DNA of 64,000 nt from Ascaphus truei (GCA_036426205.1 WSYH01001915.1:1-64000); one strand, 5' to 3'; shown: positions 24,466 through 35,492, counted from the first letter of the stretch. Notes: generated from the sequence alone by a model not told the origin. Numbers and translations are program-made.

Positions 24466-25232
24466 AATCCGTTCAGACAGAAAGGATACAAACCAAAGAC
24501 CATTGCCAAAACTATTACATCTGAACTAAAAGCCCCACGAGAACACCTGCTACAATACAGAAAGAAAGAACCTACCACACGCATAACACTAGTGGCCACA
24601 TACAACCCCACCCTAGAGGGTATACGAAAAATAATCAATGATCTGCAACCCATGCTGGCAGAGGATGCAACATTAAAAGAAATCTTTCCCAAACCTCCCA
24701 TTCTTGCATTCCGGCAACCACCAAACCTCAAACAGAAATTAGTCAGCAAAAAACTTCACAACGAACTTAAAGACACTGATAATGGCACAAAATCGTGCAA
24801 CAACAAACGCTGCAAACTCTGCAAACATATATGCCAAGTTCCCACAGCCAGTCACAACTATGGAACACTCAATGTTAAAGGATCATACTGCTGCACATCC
24901 AGGAATATAGTGTACTGTATATGTTTCAGTGCAACAAATGTGACCGAGGTTGCAACATTGGGGAAACCAGCCCAAAACTACAAGGCAGAATGAATATGCA
25001 CAGACACCATACTCATCACGAAGAAGGAAAATACTGCTCACCAGTGGGACATAATTTCTCACAGCCAGATCATTCCATAAATGATTTAAAAATCAAAATC
25101 CTCAATGGAATGTTTAAACGCACCCAAGAACGGAAAACATTTGAACTCAGATTGATAAGACTCTTTGACACCAAAACCAAAGGACTTAATGCGGACATGG
25201 GTTTTCTCACACCCTATCAAAATTGTTTGTAA
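24466..25232 (+). pseudogene. Penelope-like element: end of RT and GIY-YIG endonuclease
   Basis: Penelope-like elements encode a reverse transcriptase fused to a C-terminal GIY-YIG endonuclease. Visible here in order are a post-RT segment (ITLVATYNPTLEGIRKIIND, FRQPPNLKQKLV), a Cys-rich linker (CNNKRCKLCKH), the GIY-YIG start (NIVYCIC, with C..C), a decayed YIG (NIGETSPKL), and the characteristic end (FELRLIRLFDTKTKGLNADM, GFLTPY). The frame shifts once near 24925, and the catalytic Tyr of the second motif is lost. The 5' two thirds of the element are absent: it begins right after an AT array. It is the longest endonuclease remnant in the window and belongs to the same lineage as 57842-58130. 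Confidence 0.9.
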
Positions 25233-25620
25233 TTATCCTGCTTGCCTCTATTCTTATCCACCCTTTCTCTCCCCCCTCCCTGCCCCCCCACAGCATCCCT
25301 CCCCCTCCACACCTTTCCTTGTCACCCTCCCCTGGCTTCAAACACCCTACCTTATCTACAGTACGTATGTTTTTTTTTTGTTTTTTTCTCTCTACACTGT
25401 TTTAGCCATAGATTTCTGTATATATCAGTATCAGTATTGTGACCTGAAGAAGAGAGGAGAACTCTCGAAAGCTTGTCCTATGACAAAAATTGTTAGTCCA
25501 ATAAAAAAGGTGTCACCTAATATTGAAGAACTAATTTATTCTGCACTATCGCAACTGGACTAACACGGCTATATATTATATTTTAGATATATATAGATAT
25601 ATATATCTATATATATAATA
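25233..25620 (+). mobile_element. Penelope-like 3' UTR and tail
   Basis: Pyrimidine-rich non-coding sequence follows the reading frame. Then comes CTGAAGA, A, GAGAG...CTCTC, GAAAGCTTGTC (25444-25477), and the tail ATTGTTAGTCCAATAAAAAA, CACTATCGCAACTGGACTAA, CACGGCTATATA running into an AT array at 25575. The tail recurs inverted at 57716-57842. Confidence 0.85.
25444..25477 (+). ncRNA. hammerhead-like ribozyme motif in Penelope-like 3' end
   Basis: Core CTGAAGA, one extra A, a perfect five-base-pair stem II (GAGAG/CTCTC) with loop GAGAA, then GAAA and a GTC that could be the cleavage triplet. Stem I is not clear. It lies 210 bases downstream of the GIY-YIG reading frame, which ties the motif to the element. 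Confidence 0.6.
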
Positions 25621-25625
25621 CAAGA

Positions 25626-26029
25626 TGACCGTGGTTAGTGAGGAGGAAAAACAATTCTTCCGGTGAATAATAATAATAATCAAAAGCCTATCCCCGTTAA
25701 GGAAGCTAACTAAACCAGGTTAAGCCTATCTACCCGGCTGGTTAGCTAAGCTAGACCAGACCAACAATATTTCGTAATACCACTTGGCTCCTTACTTGGG
25801 AGCTTTATTACATTGGGACAGCATAAGTCTGTGGAGCTATGGTCTGTCTGTCAGCTCTCCTCTGTCTTCTCTCAGTGTCTGAGAGAAGCTGCTGCCCCAG
25901 AGGCATTTCATCTTCCTCTTTTTAATGGCAGGTGAGCTTACTAATTAGGATCACCTGTGGACTGCTTAATCAAGCTGGGTTAACTCCTCGTATACTGGAA
26001 AGCAGGCATACTGCCACCTCCTACTAATA
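25626..26029 (-). mobile_element. LTR-like 3' end of Ty3-type retroelement
   Basis: On the minus strand this directly follows the RNase H remnant and a purine-rich GAGGAGGGGGATA, which fits a polypurine tract. It carries AATGTAATAAAGCTCCC, a polyadenylation signal. The far boundary is not certain, and no second LTR with the same sequence was found. Confidence 0.55.
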
Positions 26030-26177
26030 TCCCCCTCCTCAGCTTAACATTATCAAGTGGAGCAGCCCATGCACCGAGACTGTGTACCCTCGAAAGTGCA
26101 TCCGCATTACCATGCAGTATGCCTGGCCGATGCTGTTAAATTGAAGGGTTGGAATGACAGAAACCAGCGGTAACCCT
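26030..26177 (-). pseudogene. RNase H C-terminus of Ty3-type retroelement
   Basis: The minus strand encodes RWFLSFQPFN, then the signature HGNADALSR in a tract ending just before the purine-rich stretch. HxNADALSR is the usual end of the RNase H domain in vertebrate Ty3/gypsy-type polyproteins. Only the last ~50 residues remain, with a frame break between the two motifs. It lies downstream of integrase, not upstream as in most Ty3-type elements. Confidence 0.85.
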
Positions 26178-26588
26178 AGAATTCAGAACAAAGGTTCTGT
26201 TGGGCCCTCTGTGCCTCTTCTAAATTGTGTCTGACTATGGGAATAACACGAGCAATGCGTTGTTTTAGACCTTCTACAAATTGGATGACATTCTTCCCTG
26301 GAACAGCTTGTTGCTCCTACTCTTCTCTGAGGCTATCAAGAATCCCTCTTGGGCGTCTCCCATACAGGAGTTAAAACGGGGAAAACCCTGTAGAGGCCTG
26401 TGGTACTTCTCGGATAGCAAACAAGAGATAAGGCAACAAGGTGTCCCAGTTCTTCCCATCACTAGCAACCACCTTCCTCAATATCATCTAAAGAGTTTTA
26501 TTTAATCTTTCTACCAGTCCGTCTGTTTGCGGATGGTAAACAGAGGTTCTTAGGGACTTTATTTTTAGCTCTATGCATAATTCTTGCA
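26178..26588 (-). pseudogene. integrase C-terminal part of Ty3-type retroelement
   Basis: The minus strand reads QELCIELKIK, YHPQTDGLVE (holding the third catalytic acid of the DDE triad), then WDTLLPYLLF, REVPQASTGF and VEGLKQRIARV. These follow the integrase core order. Stops and frame breaks interrupt it. The upstream half of the same domain resumes at 26988, on the far side of a MITE. Confidence 0.88.
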
Positions 26589-26590
26589 TA

Positions 26591-26987
26591 CACTGGCGAC
26601 ACACTTTATTCGAGCTCGGCTAGTCCCACGAATTCGGGTATACCCGGGTGTATTGAGGTTTGTGACTGTTTTCTGCCCGAGTGCATTGAGGTATTTTCTA
26701 GGCAGGGATTGAAGCATTTTATTCCCACTGGCTGCAATACTGCACAGTATATATATATATACTGCATTACAATTCATGAATTTATGCCATCTGGTAGACA
26801 CGCAAAGCATTGCAGCCTATTAAATCCTAATCATTATCATTTAACAGATCAGCCTCACGTCAGCCAGGCATGAACCCATGCTGGGAAGGCAAACACAACG
26901 GGGCTTGTCAGAGGTGAGGAGCGGCGCATTCCAGGTTTCTGCCAGGTACAAACTGGGCATTTGCTCGAATAAAGTGTGTCGGTGCAG
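26591..26987. mobile_element. 397 bp TA-flanked MITE nested in integrase
   Basis: TA dinucleotides at 26589-26590 and 26988-26989 flank it. The ends are imperfect inverted repeats sharing CGACACACTTTATTCGAGC. It splits the integrase between FTSK and QELC, so it is younger than that element. TA duplication fits a Tc1/mariner-type transposase supplied in trans. An AT run is at 26748-26761. Confidence 0.82.
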
Positions 26988-27470
26988 TAGGTTTAGACGT
27001 AAATGAGGTGCCCTGATCTGTCAAAATATCCTTCGGTATCCAGAGTCTGGAGAATACTTGTAACAATTCCTTAGCTATGGCTTTGGGTGAAGTATTACGT
27101 AAAGGCAGCACCTCTGGATAGCGAGTGGCATAATCTAGAATTACTAGGATGGCAGATTTCTCCAAGGGACCCACTATATCCATAGAAATCCTCTCAAATG
27201 GAATCTCAATAATAGGCATAGGAATTAACGGGGCCCTCAAGCTTGGTCAGGGGGCTGTCAACTGACACAGAACCTTTTTACTGCATTATATATCCCTGGC
27301 CAGTAAAATCTTTTAAGGATTCTTTTCTGTGTTTTCTCCACTCCAAGATGATCCCCCAATAAGTGAGTGTGTGCTAGCTCTAGGACCTTCCTTACTAGTG
27401 AACTGGGTACTAACAATTTTTCTATTTCTTGTCCCTCTTCTTGGCTCACATGGTACAACAAATCGTTTTT
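26988..27470 (-). pseudogene. integrase zinc-binding and core domains of Ty3-type retroelement
   Basis: On the minus strand, 27461-27258 encodes a zinc-binding H2C2 segment (LELAHTHLLGDHLGVEKTQK, then FYWPGI). 27240-26995 encodes the core with MDIVGPL (first catalytic Asp), LVILDYATRYPE and LTDQGTSF (second Asp). A few residues are deleted between GPLEKSA and ILVILDY, and the frame shifts between the two domains. It continues beyond the MITE at 26588. No RT was found before or after it. Confidence 0.9.
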
Positions 27471-27479
27471 AATACAAAA

Positions 27480-27990
27480 ATAGGGATAGGAAACGAAAAC
27501 TCTCTACTAGCTCACGGTACTTTGCTCCAACTCCCAAGTTTGCAGCTCTGCTGACCGTATCAGACCCCTGCACCTGGTCTCGTCATGATCCTCAGCCGAA
27601 CTTCTGTAACTCCTAATTGGCCAGGCAGGGTTAACGTCCCTGGTCCCATTCAAAATCTTGGAAGGGGTGGCCTCAGCCAATCAGGAGTATCCCTTTGGAA
27701 TTTCCACCAATCAGGAGCAAGGTAGCTGGCTAAAATGGTACAACCAGATAGGGCGTGGCTATGGCAGTTAACCCTGCCCAAGAAGAGTGGTAAAGAAAGG
27801 AGGGGAATATGAATCCAACCAATTTGGTTAGCACTGATGTGGCTCCTTCTCAGCCCCATCAAGCCAGCTCAGGGCTCCATTTGCCCCACTGTTTGGTGCT
27901 GTTCTATTGGCACAGAATAAAGCTTTGGCTTTCTTTTCTTGGCTCTCCCAGCAGGCGGTAGACCTCTCTTTTATTCCCTGACTATGTGCA
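27480..27990 (+). mobile_element. LTR-like sequence with CCAAT boxes and poly(A) signal
   Basis: Several CCAATCAGGAG-type boxes (27678, 27707) and CTAATTGGCC are followed by CACAGAATAAAGCTTTGG near 27913. This order resembles U3 then R of an LTR on the + strand. No matching partner, primer site or clean TG...CA ends were identified. Confidence 0.4.
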
Positions 27991-29811
27991 CACAATACAA
28001 CCATAAAAAAATGGCTATAAATACATGGCTAACGTGAGGCTACAGTACATACCCATACAATAGGCCTCCCAAGGCATACAATGCCTGATATTACCAAGGT
28101 ATTACAGCCCTTTTCCAGAGTAAGTCCAACTTAACCCCTGAAAGGCCACATCCTCACCAACAGAGCTATATATCACTGTATATAACATTTGCTCACATAA
28201 ATTACATAGGCATCACCCATATGCCCAACATTAACATTTGGTTGCCCACATATAAACTAGCAAGAATGGGCAGCAGGTCAGGGCTCCATCTTTATTTTCA
28301 GAGCCTTCCTTCCCATTTCATCAGAGTGCTAAACAGTCATATTTAATATCCAACTAAAAAACTGTACACTAGTAAATAGGAGTTTTCCCTGAGCCATTAA
28401 GGAAGAAAAAATATCAGAATTCACAACATTTGCATCCCAAAAATACTGTAACTGTACCACTGGCTGCCTCTATTTCTTTAATGGAGACTTCCAGGTATAG
28501 AATATGAACAATGGCTTTGTTTATTTTCTGCAGACTTACCTAGGGAAACTAGTCAAACCCTACAATGAAAAAAGAAAACACTTTTATAATCGGAAAAGTT
28601 TTCTGAGATAGTGATTTTGCATTTGTATGTGTTTAAAATGTTAGTTGACATACTATGGGGAGAAATAGACTAAAATCATATGCTTTAAAGTTTTTACTTT
28701 CCCTTCTTCCATAAGGAGAGGGTTTTTTTGAGATTTTATTGCTGTCATCCAACAGTTATCATCTGATTTAAAACCGCAAATGTGATCCTCTCTTTCCAAT
28801 TCCTTCCCTTTGAGTTTTCAAAGAGAGTTATTATGTGTGACTTGCAGTATAATTTAGCAACATTATCTTTTGAAGGCGGTTTAGCATCTTAAAATAACTG
28901 AACCTGACAGTATGTGACCGTCAGTGCTTGCTATTTAAAAAGCAGTGTGCACAAGAATGATCTAGTAGAGATGTGCAAACTTTTTTGCACAATGTCACAA
29001 ACTAGGAAAAATGTGGCAAGGGGCTTTTCGTGAAAACATATTGCTGAACATTTTTGGCAAGCACTAAATTTCAATGTGCAATGTCACGTTGTTTTTTATA
29101 TACTACTATATTTTGCAAAATTCTGATTACATTCTGAAGGGCACTATTATAATTAGTGTAAACAAAAATGTTGGGAAAATGTGAAATATAAGAAAAAAAC
29201 TGTTATTGTCACCTGGGCTATGTTAGTTGGAGGAAGTGTCTAGAAGTAATAACGGCACCAGGGAATTTTCTTATATTATATTTCTTTGATGTCAGGGTCC
29301 TGGGATTGAATTTCAGAAGTGTCTGGTATATTGATGGGAGGCTTTGTTAAGGCACAAATCATGGAGCACAAGTTTGAGTTTTCATTACTTTGTGGGATTT
29401 CCCAACACTCCCCCCTTGTGCTTCTTGTTTTGCCAAAGATTCTGCCATGTCATTTTGCTCATTGTGTGGTGAGTTCACTGAATATCCTTTTACTTTACCT
29501 ATCCCTGGTTTATATGGCAGTTTTTGCACTATTGCCACAATATACTGAATGAGGGATGTATGTTTGAGAGGTGTTCCATCAGAGGAAGTATACTGATGTG
29601 TGTGCCAAAATGGAACAAATTCTGTGAGAGCATTGCATACCCATGCTGAGTCCGAGTACAGGAAAACATCATGTTTCCCTGTACAATTTCAAGGGCGTGT
29701 GCGATAGCTGCCATTTCTGTCAATTGGAACAAAAACAAAGAGATGATCGAGGGGACTGCCGTTTGCTGTAGAAAAAAGTTCGGGAACTCACCACTATGGT
29801 GCTTTTTCCTC
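27991..29811. other. intronic sequence, nothing recognised
   Basis: AT-rich, no clear repeats. One AG-preceded stretch at 28534 has an open frame for about 30 codons but no donor or homology. Confidence 0.5.
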
Positions 29812-30394
29812 TTAGAGGACGCAGATCTCAAACAGGTTCTATCTGATCGACCACAAATAGGCTATAAGAGGGCGACGAATATAAGAGATAGACTGGTACA
29901 CGGCCATTTCCAAATACAACCACAAAAAAACATGGTTAGGAAATAAACCAGTAGGACCATATCCATGCACTAGATGCAAAGCATGCAACTTTTTGGTCAA
30001 CACAAAAACTTTCACTAACTCCTCAAAAACAGTGACATATAACATCAAAAGTCTCGTAAATTGTCAAACTATGGAAGTAATCTATCAGATGATATGCGAA
30101 TGTGGTAAAATGTATATAGAGAAGACAAGGAGACAATTAAAAACTTGGATCTTGGAGCACATTGGAGACATAAGACATGCCTGAGACAAACCAGTGGCAA
30201 AACATGTTAATGAAATGCATGATGGAAATATCAAAACCATCCATTTTGTAGGTATTGAACATATTGTTCCAGGCCCGCGACGGGGAGATTGGGACAAACG
30301 TCTACTACAAAAAGAATGTCGTTGGATATTCCAACTAAATACACTTTACCCAGAAGGTCTAAATGAGGGTTTTATTTATTCAGCTTATCTTTAA
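29812..30394 (+). pseudogene. second-lineage Penelope-like element: linker and GIY-YIG endonuclease
   Basis: The frames give LEDADLKQVLSDRPQIGYKR (post-RT segment), a Cys-rich linker (CTRCKACNF), then the GIY-YIG domain: VIYQMICECGKMYIEKTRRQ, ILEHIGDIRHA, PRRGDWDKRLLQKECRWIFQ and the end LNTLYPEGLNEGF. The YIG motif is YIE here. There are two frameshifts and one stop after IRHA. The ending (W...LxTLxPxGLNE) is the form seen also at 45981 (minus) and differs from the GLNADMGF ending at 24466, so two Penelope lineages are present. Confidence 0.88.
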
Positions 30395-31560
30395 ATTATA
30401 TAATATAATTATACATTTAACATCACAATACACTACCAATTAAGTTAATACAATTAAATTCATAGTTCTCAAAAATAAATTAAATTCTATATATTACGTA
30501 TTATATATTACATAGATTTGTATCACAGATTTGGTTACAGATAAAATGTATAGATCTGCATTGACCAATAGGGGCAGATCAACACAGGTTATATCACTCC
30601 TACACAGTACATACACTAATAGGCACTTTTAAAATGGACAAGATATACTTACCTTATGGAAAAAGAGAAACTTGACACACAATGGGAAATAGAGGGAAAG
30701 GTATATAGTGTAATATTTGATCTGTATTGACCGGTAGAGGCAGATCAATAGGGATAGAAAACACTCCTACACTCACATATTCACCATAAAGGAATCAATA
30801 GAGAACAAGATTAGCTGAATAGATATATACCCCTCATTATAAACAGACCCGACTCCGGATCAGTTATAAACTGCTTTGTTCCCCAAAGCTCTACAGATCC
30901 TTAGGTCTCCTTAAATTACATATGTACCCCTTATGTATACATTTACACATCATTCTAAAAACACTAATCGTGGGGCTAAGTCATAATAAGAACAGAAGAG
31001 AAGGCTTAACATAGCTCTAGTTAAGGCATCATGAATATTTTACTCTTTAATACTTTGGATATGAGGTGCCACATAATGAAACAAATAGGAACTTTAAACC
31101 ACATTGATTCTTAAATGGAAATCTGTGCTGATTGGCATATGGATAGACACACCTATATCTAAAACGATACATGTCAGGTGCAGGATCGGAACCCAGACTC
31201 CTCCCATCTGAAGAAGCGTGGTGACACACGAAACACATCATTAGATGTCGAGTCAGACGTCATCAGGAGGCGACATCTCAAACACCATGGAAACACGGCT
31301 TGTATACCAGCGTGACTAGACAGAGTACTTACCTGTTTACTGGTCCGCCATGGCCATTATTGTTTTACCCAAACATTTCACATTCGGGTCCGCCGAGACC
31401 ATAGCACATATAGAGGTGGTATATATGTGTTATATATGAATCCCAGACGCAATTGACCCATTGAGAGAATCCTGATACTGATGTCCACTGTGACCAGGGT
31501 TACTATATTGCTGGGATATATGTATATTTTTATTTAAAAACCAAAGGATATTTCATTTTG
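30395..31560 (+). mobile_element. Penelope-like 3' region with internal repeat
   Basis: Non-coding, AT-rich. Two related blocks (GATCTGCATTGACCAATAGG GGCAGATCAA at 30554 and GATCTGTATTGACCGGTAGA at 30718) form an imperfect direct repeat. A hammerhead-like motif follows at 31208. The right boundary is not defined. Confidence 0.5.
31208..31233 (+). ncRNA. hammerhead-like ribozyme motif
   Basis: Core CTGAAGA, extra A, stem II GCGTG/CACAC (one mismatch), GAAA, then ACATC and GATGT as a possible stem III with loop ATTA, closing at GTC. It lies about 810 bases after the second-lineage Penelope-like frame. Confidence 0.5.
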
Positions 31561-31784
31561 GTCAAGTGAAACGACATCACTCATACTGTCTAGATATTGA
31601 AATCTAAGAACATACTGTAGCCAAGAGTGTATAGAGGGAACACGGCTTACTGCAGTCACAAAGCAGTATACTATACACTGCATTTATGTCTTTGTACCTT
31701 GAAAGGTTACAAATACTCTGTAGCCAATCCACTCTAAATATTGGCTTTAGACGCTATTCCTTGGGAACTCAACATGGTAATATT
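31561..31784. other. intronic sequence, nothing recognised
   Basis: No feature recognised; it leads into a long AT array. Confidence 0.4.
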
Positions 31785-31805
31785 AAGAGTGTATATATAT
31801 ATATG

Positions 31806-31887
<82 letters not shown>
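31785..31887. repeat. (AT)n microsatellite, ~45 repeats
   Basis: One of the longest TA runs in the window, slightly interrupted at its left end. Confidence 0.97.
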
Positions 31888-31891
<4 letters not shown>

Positions 31892-32229
31892 TTAGTTTGA
31901 GATGTCAGAATAGACATAAGCAACCATACTATAGCCACACTTACTCATGTATTAATGAGTCTATACTATAAGTTTTGGAGCTTTATGTCTAAAACTCCAA
32001 TAGGGATTTTAAACAATATACACTGTAAATAAAAGCACAGAGTCACTTATAATTTGATGTATTAAAATGTTATTGTTTTCATTTTTAAACCTGGGTTTCT
32101 GATTTAGTATCATTAGTAAGCCATCTGCATATTATTGGGAATATGCTTCGACTAATAGTCCGAACAAATACCTATTAAAAAACATAGAGTGCAATTAGTG
32201 GAGGATTTTTTTGGATCTTCTTTGATCTT

Positions 32230-33027
32230 ACCCTGTATTTCTATTGTTATTTTAACAATCCCCTGTGGCCTGTGCATCAATTATTTCCCCCATGGCAATG
32301 GGTAAATGACGATTTGATTCAGTAGAATCTTCTTCCCAAAAATCTCCTTGCTCACTAACCATAAAATCCCAATCCTCTATATCCCAATTTGTCTGCTATG
32401 GCTTTATGTCCTTTCAAAATAGAGATCGTTTGTAGCAGCTGGGAATGTTTTTGTTTACATGGGGAATGATCAATACATTTGCCCTTTTTCAATTCAGTAA
32501 CTTGATCTTGAATTACTTTGTAAGCACACATTATGTGATCTCTTTCAGTTTCTACATTAATTAATGTTTGCTTACACTCTATTAGATCCTTTTGGGTAAT
32601 GTTATGATTTTTGCCATTTTCCTCTTGTGAGGAAATAACAACTTAATTAAGAGTTGTTAGAGTCTTGACTTGATTTTCCAATTTGCCAATCTCTTTTTCA
32701 TAATTTATACAGTATGTTGGGCTTTACAATCTTGAAGTGCTATTTCAAAATGCTCCATTTTGGCATTCATTGCCAAGCATGCTGCATACATACTTGCAAC
32801 AGCTTTGCCTTTATTTTGATACTTTTCTTAGAGATACTCATCTCTTGATCAAATATTTCCTGGACATATGTCCAAGGATTATTTAGATTTTTAGTATCAC
32901 ATGCTGTGTCTGTACTTTTATGCTTTGTGATATAAGCTGCTACAAAACTGTCTAAACTTGAGACTGTAGCCATTTTTGTAATTGTGTAATAAAAATTACT
33001 TTCCCCTATACTGTATATCCTCCCCAC
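32230..33027 (-). pseudogene. gag-like reading frame of LTR retroelement
   Basis: On the minus strand a frame opens about 210 bases after a primer-binding site. It begins MATVSSLDSFVAAYITKHKS (within a frame starting at 33027) and runs to about 32767. Later segments in other frames include DFWEEDSTES and MGEIIDAQA near 32330-32260. Position after the primer site, and an acidic, probably helical middle, suggest Gag. I do not recognise the family with confidence. It is broken by stops and shifts and ends before the AT array at 31887. Confidence 0.5.
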
Positions 33028-33240
33028 AAGTTGCCGGCTCTTAGTGGTTAATCCAATATACTTTTCTATAATTAGAATTTTGGGGTTTCTCTTTAAAATA
33101 TATATTAGTGGTGTAGCCTACCTCTTATGTTCGCTATGTTGCTGGTAAGTGGCGGACTCAGCCTGAACGTATCTAATAACCTTATCTATTTTATATTCAT
33201 AGATCTAGGTATTTATTTAAAAGAATACCATCAATTTCAT

Positions 33241-33258
33241 GTCCCTTCGTAGTCGCCA
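33241..33258 (-). promoter_or_regulatory. primer-binding site, tRNA-Arg type
   Basis: On the minus strand TGGCGACTACGAAGGGAC is complementary to the 3' end of a vertebrate tRNA-Arg (CCA plus acceptor and T-stem) with one mismatch, as I recall that tRNA. It begins two bases after an LTR-type CA end at 33261. Confidence 0.75.
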
Positions 33259-33260
33259 AA

Positions 33261-33600
33261 TGTTACCGTTAATGTTTAGCCTTATCCAGAAAGAGAAAAA
33301 TAAATGTCTTTATAATCATCTATATGAGTATTGCTGGATTATAAGAATTAATATAATAATATGGGCAAAACTATTATTTAAGTAAATTAATGTGTAGATA
33401 TGGGTTCCAATAGGAAACACATTCACACATGCACACCCTGGTTTATGAGAGTTTCTAACACAATAAAGAGGCTTCAATTAGATAAACAGCTATTTATTAG
33501 TACAGCAACAAAATACAACAATTACACTGTTATACTAATTATAATTCCTTATAAGGTTTGTACTTATTACAGGCCTTACAAAACAATACAGTTCATCCTA
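33261..33600 (-). mobile_element. 5' LTR (partial) of the retroelement
   Basis: The LTR ends TAACA at 33261 on the minus strand, next to the primer site. A minus-strand AATAAA lies near 33490. The upstream end is interrupted by the MITE at 33601, so the LTR start could not be placed. Confidence 0.6.
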
Positions 33601-33888
33601 ATGATGCAGCCACAAGTATCTGAACACTTGCCTGGGAAAATATGGGGCAATACCCCAATAATGCTGCAACATTTCTGTGACATTTCTGCAGACAGACTAA
33701 TGGCCCATCGGATTAAAACAGCGGGGGGCCCTGGCAGTCCCATTCAAACTGAATGTACCCCAGCTGTGTTAATCTGATGGGCCATTAGTCTGTTTGTAGA
33801 AATGTCACAGAAATGTTGCAGCATTAGTGGGGGATTGCCCCAGATTTTCAAAGGCAAGTGTTCGGATACTCATTGCTGCACCTGTATC
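33601..33888. mobile_element. 288 bp TA-flanked MITE, copy 1
   Basis: TA at 33599-33600 and 33889-33890. The arms are inverted: GATGCAGCCACAAGTATCTG with CGGATACTCATTGCTGCA, and AACATTTCTGTGACATTTCT with AGAAATGTCACAGAAATGTT. The centre holds CCCATTCAAACTGAATG. It shares its whole layout with 54893-55178. Confidence 0.88.
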
Positions 33889-33907
33889 TAAACATGCATT
33901 GATATAA

Positions 33908-33926
33908 AACATATATATATATGTGC

Positions 33927-33957
<31 letters not shown>
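33908..33957. repeat. (AT)n microsatellite
   Basis: TA run between the MITE and the inverted copy of the 22 kb repeat. Confidence 0.93.
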
Positions 33958-33958
<1 letters not shown>

Positions 33959-34448
33959 CATACACAGAAGAGCGAATACCGCATCACTACCAATAAGTAA
34001 AGCAAAGTCAAAACCTACCTAAATCAGAAAAATATATCTGAAATAGTTATAGCAAAAGTATAAGCTGTAGGTGGTGCTAGAGGAAAGAAATGTAAATGGA
34101 AACACAGAAAAAGAAAACCTCTAAAGTAGCACTCAGACAAGTGTTTGCAAAAAATAGAAAGGGTACTTTAATTAAATTCAAAAGAAATAACAGACATACA
34201 AACAACTGACTGGAGAGCCTGCCTGACTAAAAAATGAAAAAAACAAATGGACAGAAAAAAACAAATTTTTTTTTTTTGATACAACACAATATAATAGACC
34301 CAAAAAAATATGAAAATATGATGCCCTTAAGAAACTAGCTTACTGTGGGAACAAAAGTTCCCGCAATAAAGCAATATAGACCGGCCGGTCACCACATATA
34401 TAAGAGACTGAAAAACATCATAGGTCTACATAAATAAGCATGGAAAAA
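33958..34448 (-). repeat. inverted copy of 21998-22475
   Basis: The reverse complement of 21998-22475, sharing GGTGACCGGCCGGTCTATAT, CACCTACAGCTTATAC and the GCGATATTCGCTCT-like end. Both copies stop at an AT array on the same side. They are about 12 kb apart in opposite orientation. Confidence 0.85.
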
Positions 34449-34735
34449 TACACTCTAAGTCTGATTGAAGCTTTTAATAACCTGTACATTACCAGGAAAA
34501 GCACCCTGTATTAGATTTGTCACAACCATACTGCAAGCAAGCAAGTTCCCCTGAGTGGGAGATGCTATGGAGTGAGCTTTTAACCATTTAAATGTGGGAG
34601 GGGGTAAGCTTCAATTAGGTAGGAGGTTGCCACCCTCCAATCAGCTAAGACTAGCTGAACAAGAATTGTAAAACATACTGGACACCTAACAAGCTCCTAT
34701 TGAACCCCCAAAATAACCACAACATATATATATAT
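34449..34735. repeat. direct repeat, copy A
   Basis: About 280 bases from CTAAGTCTGATTGAAGC to AACCACAACATATATAT. It matches copy B at 35069-35343 with only a few substitutions and no gaps seen. An AT run follows. Confidence 0.92.
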
Positions 34736-35068
34736 ATATATAAGCATATGAGTGTCACAGAGGAGTGCTACTGAGCATGGCAATACATATTTAAAACCAG
34801 AGACCGAACATAAAACACAGACAGAGCTCAGTGCATATCCAGTGAAATTCATACACGGTACAGTGCCTAAATATATATGTATAAATATCTATTAAATAAA
34901 ATGCTCTTTTAGTTTAACATTTTTGGCCAAAATTGTTGTAAGCCCCTGAGCCACTGCACGGCAGACCACATTTCCAGGGGTCCCTAACACTAATATAAAT
35001 TCTTAATAATCTGTCCAATACCAGGAAGAATGATTTATAATAAATCTGTCAATATTAGTTGCAAAGTT
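34736..35068. other. spacer between direct repeats
   Basis: It contains GAGTGTCACAGAGGAGTGC and AT-rich sequence; nothing recognised. Confidence 0.4.
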
Positions 35069-35343
35069 CTAAGTCTGTTTGAAGCTTTTAATAACCTGTA
35101 CATTACCAGGAAAAGCACTCTGTATTAGATTTGTCACAACCATACTGCAAGCAAGCAAGTTCCCCTGTGTGGGAGATGCTATGGAGTGAGCTTTTAACCA
35201 TTTAAATATGGGAGGGGGTAAGCTTCAATTAGGTAGGAGGTTGCCACCCTCCAATCAGCTAAGACTAGCTGAACAAGAATTGTAAAACATACTGGACACC
35301 TAACAAGCTCCTATTGAACCCCCAAAATAACCACAACATATAT
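35069..35343. repeat. direct repeat, copy B
   Basis: Matches copy A. Just beyond it (35357-35382) is ACAAGGAGCTTGTTAGGTGT CCAGTA, an inverted echo of the unit's own TACTGGACACCTAACAAGCT, so the right end also forms a small hairpin. Confidence 0.92.
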
Positions 35344-35382
35344 ATAAGCATATGACAAGGAGCTTGTTAGGTGTCCAGTATA

Positions 35383-35404
35383 TATATTTATATGTATATA
35401 TATT

Positions 35405-35447
<43 letters not shown>

Positions 35448-35492
35448 ATATATATGTATATATACTGTATGTATATATATGTATATATACTG

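Noticed and set aside
31686..31971. Tyr/Ile repeat proteins from TA arrays (also at 19350, 23103, 35311)
   Set aside because: Translation of dinucleotide repeats, not genes.
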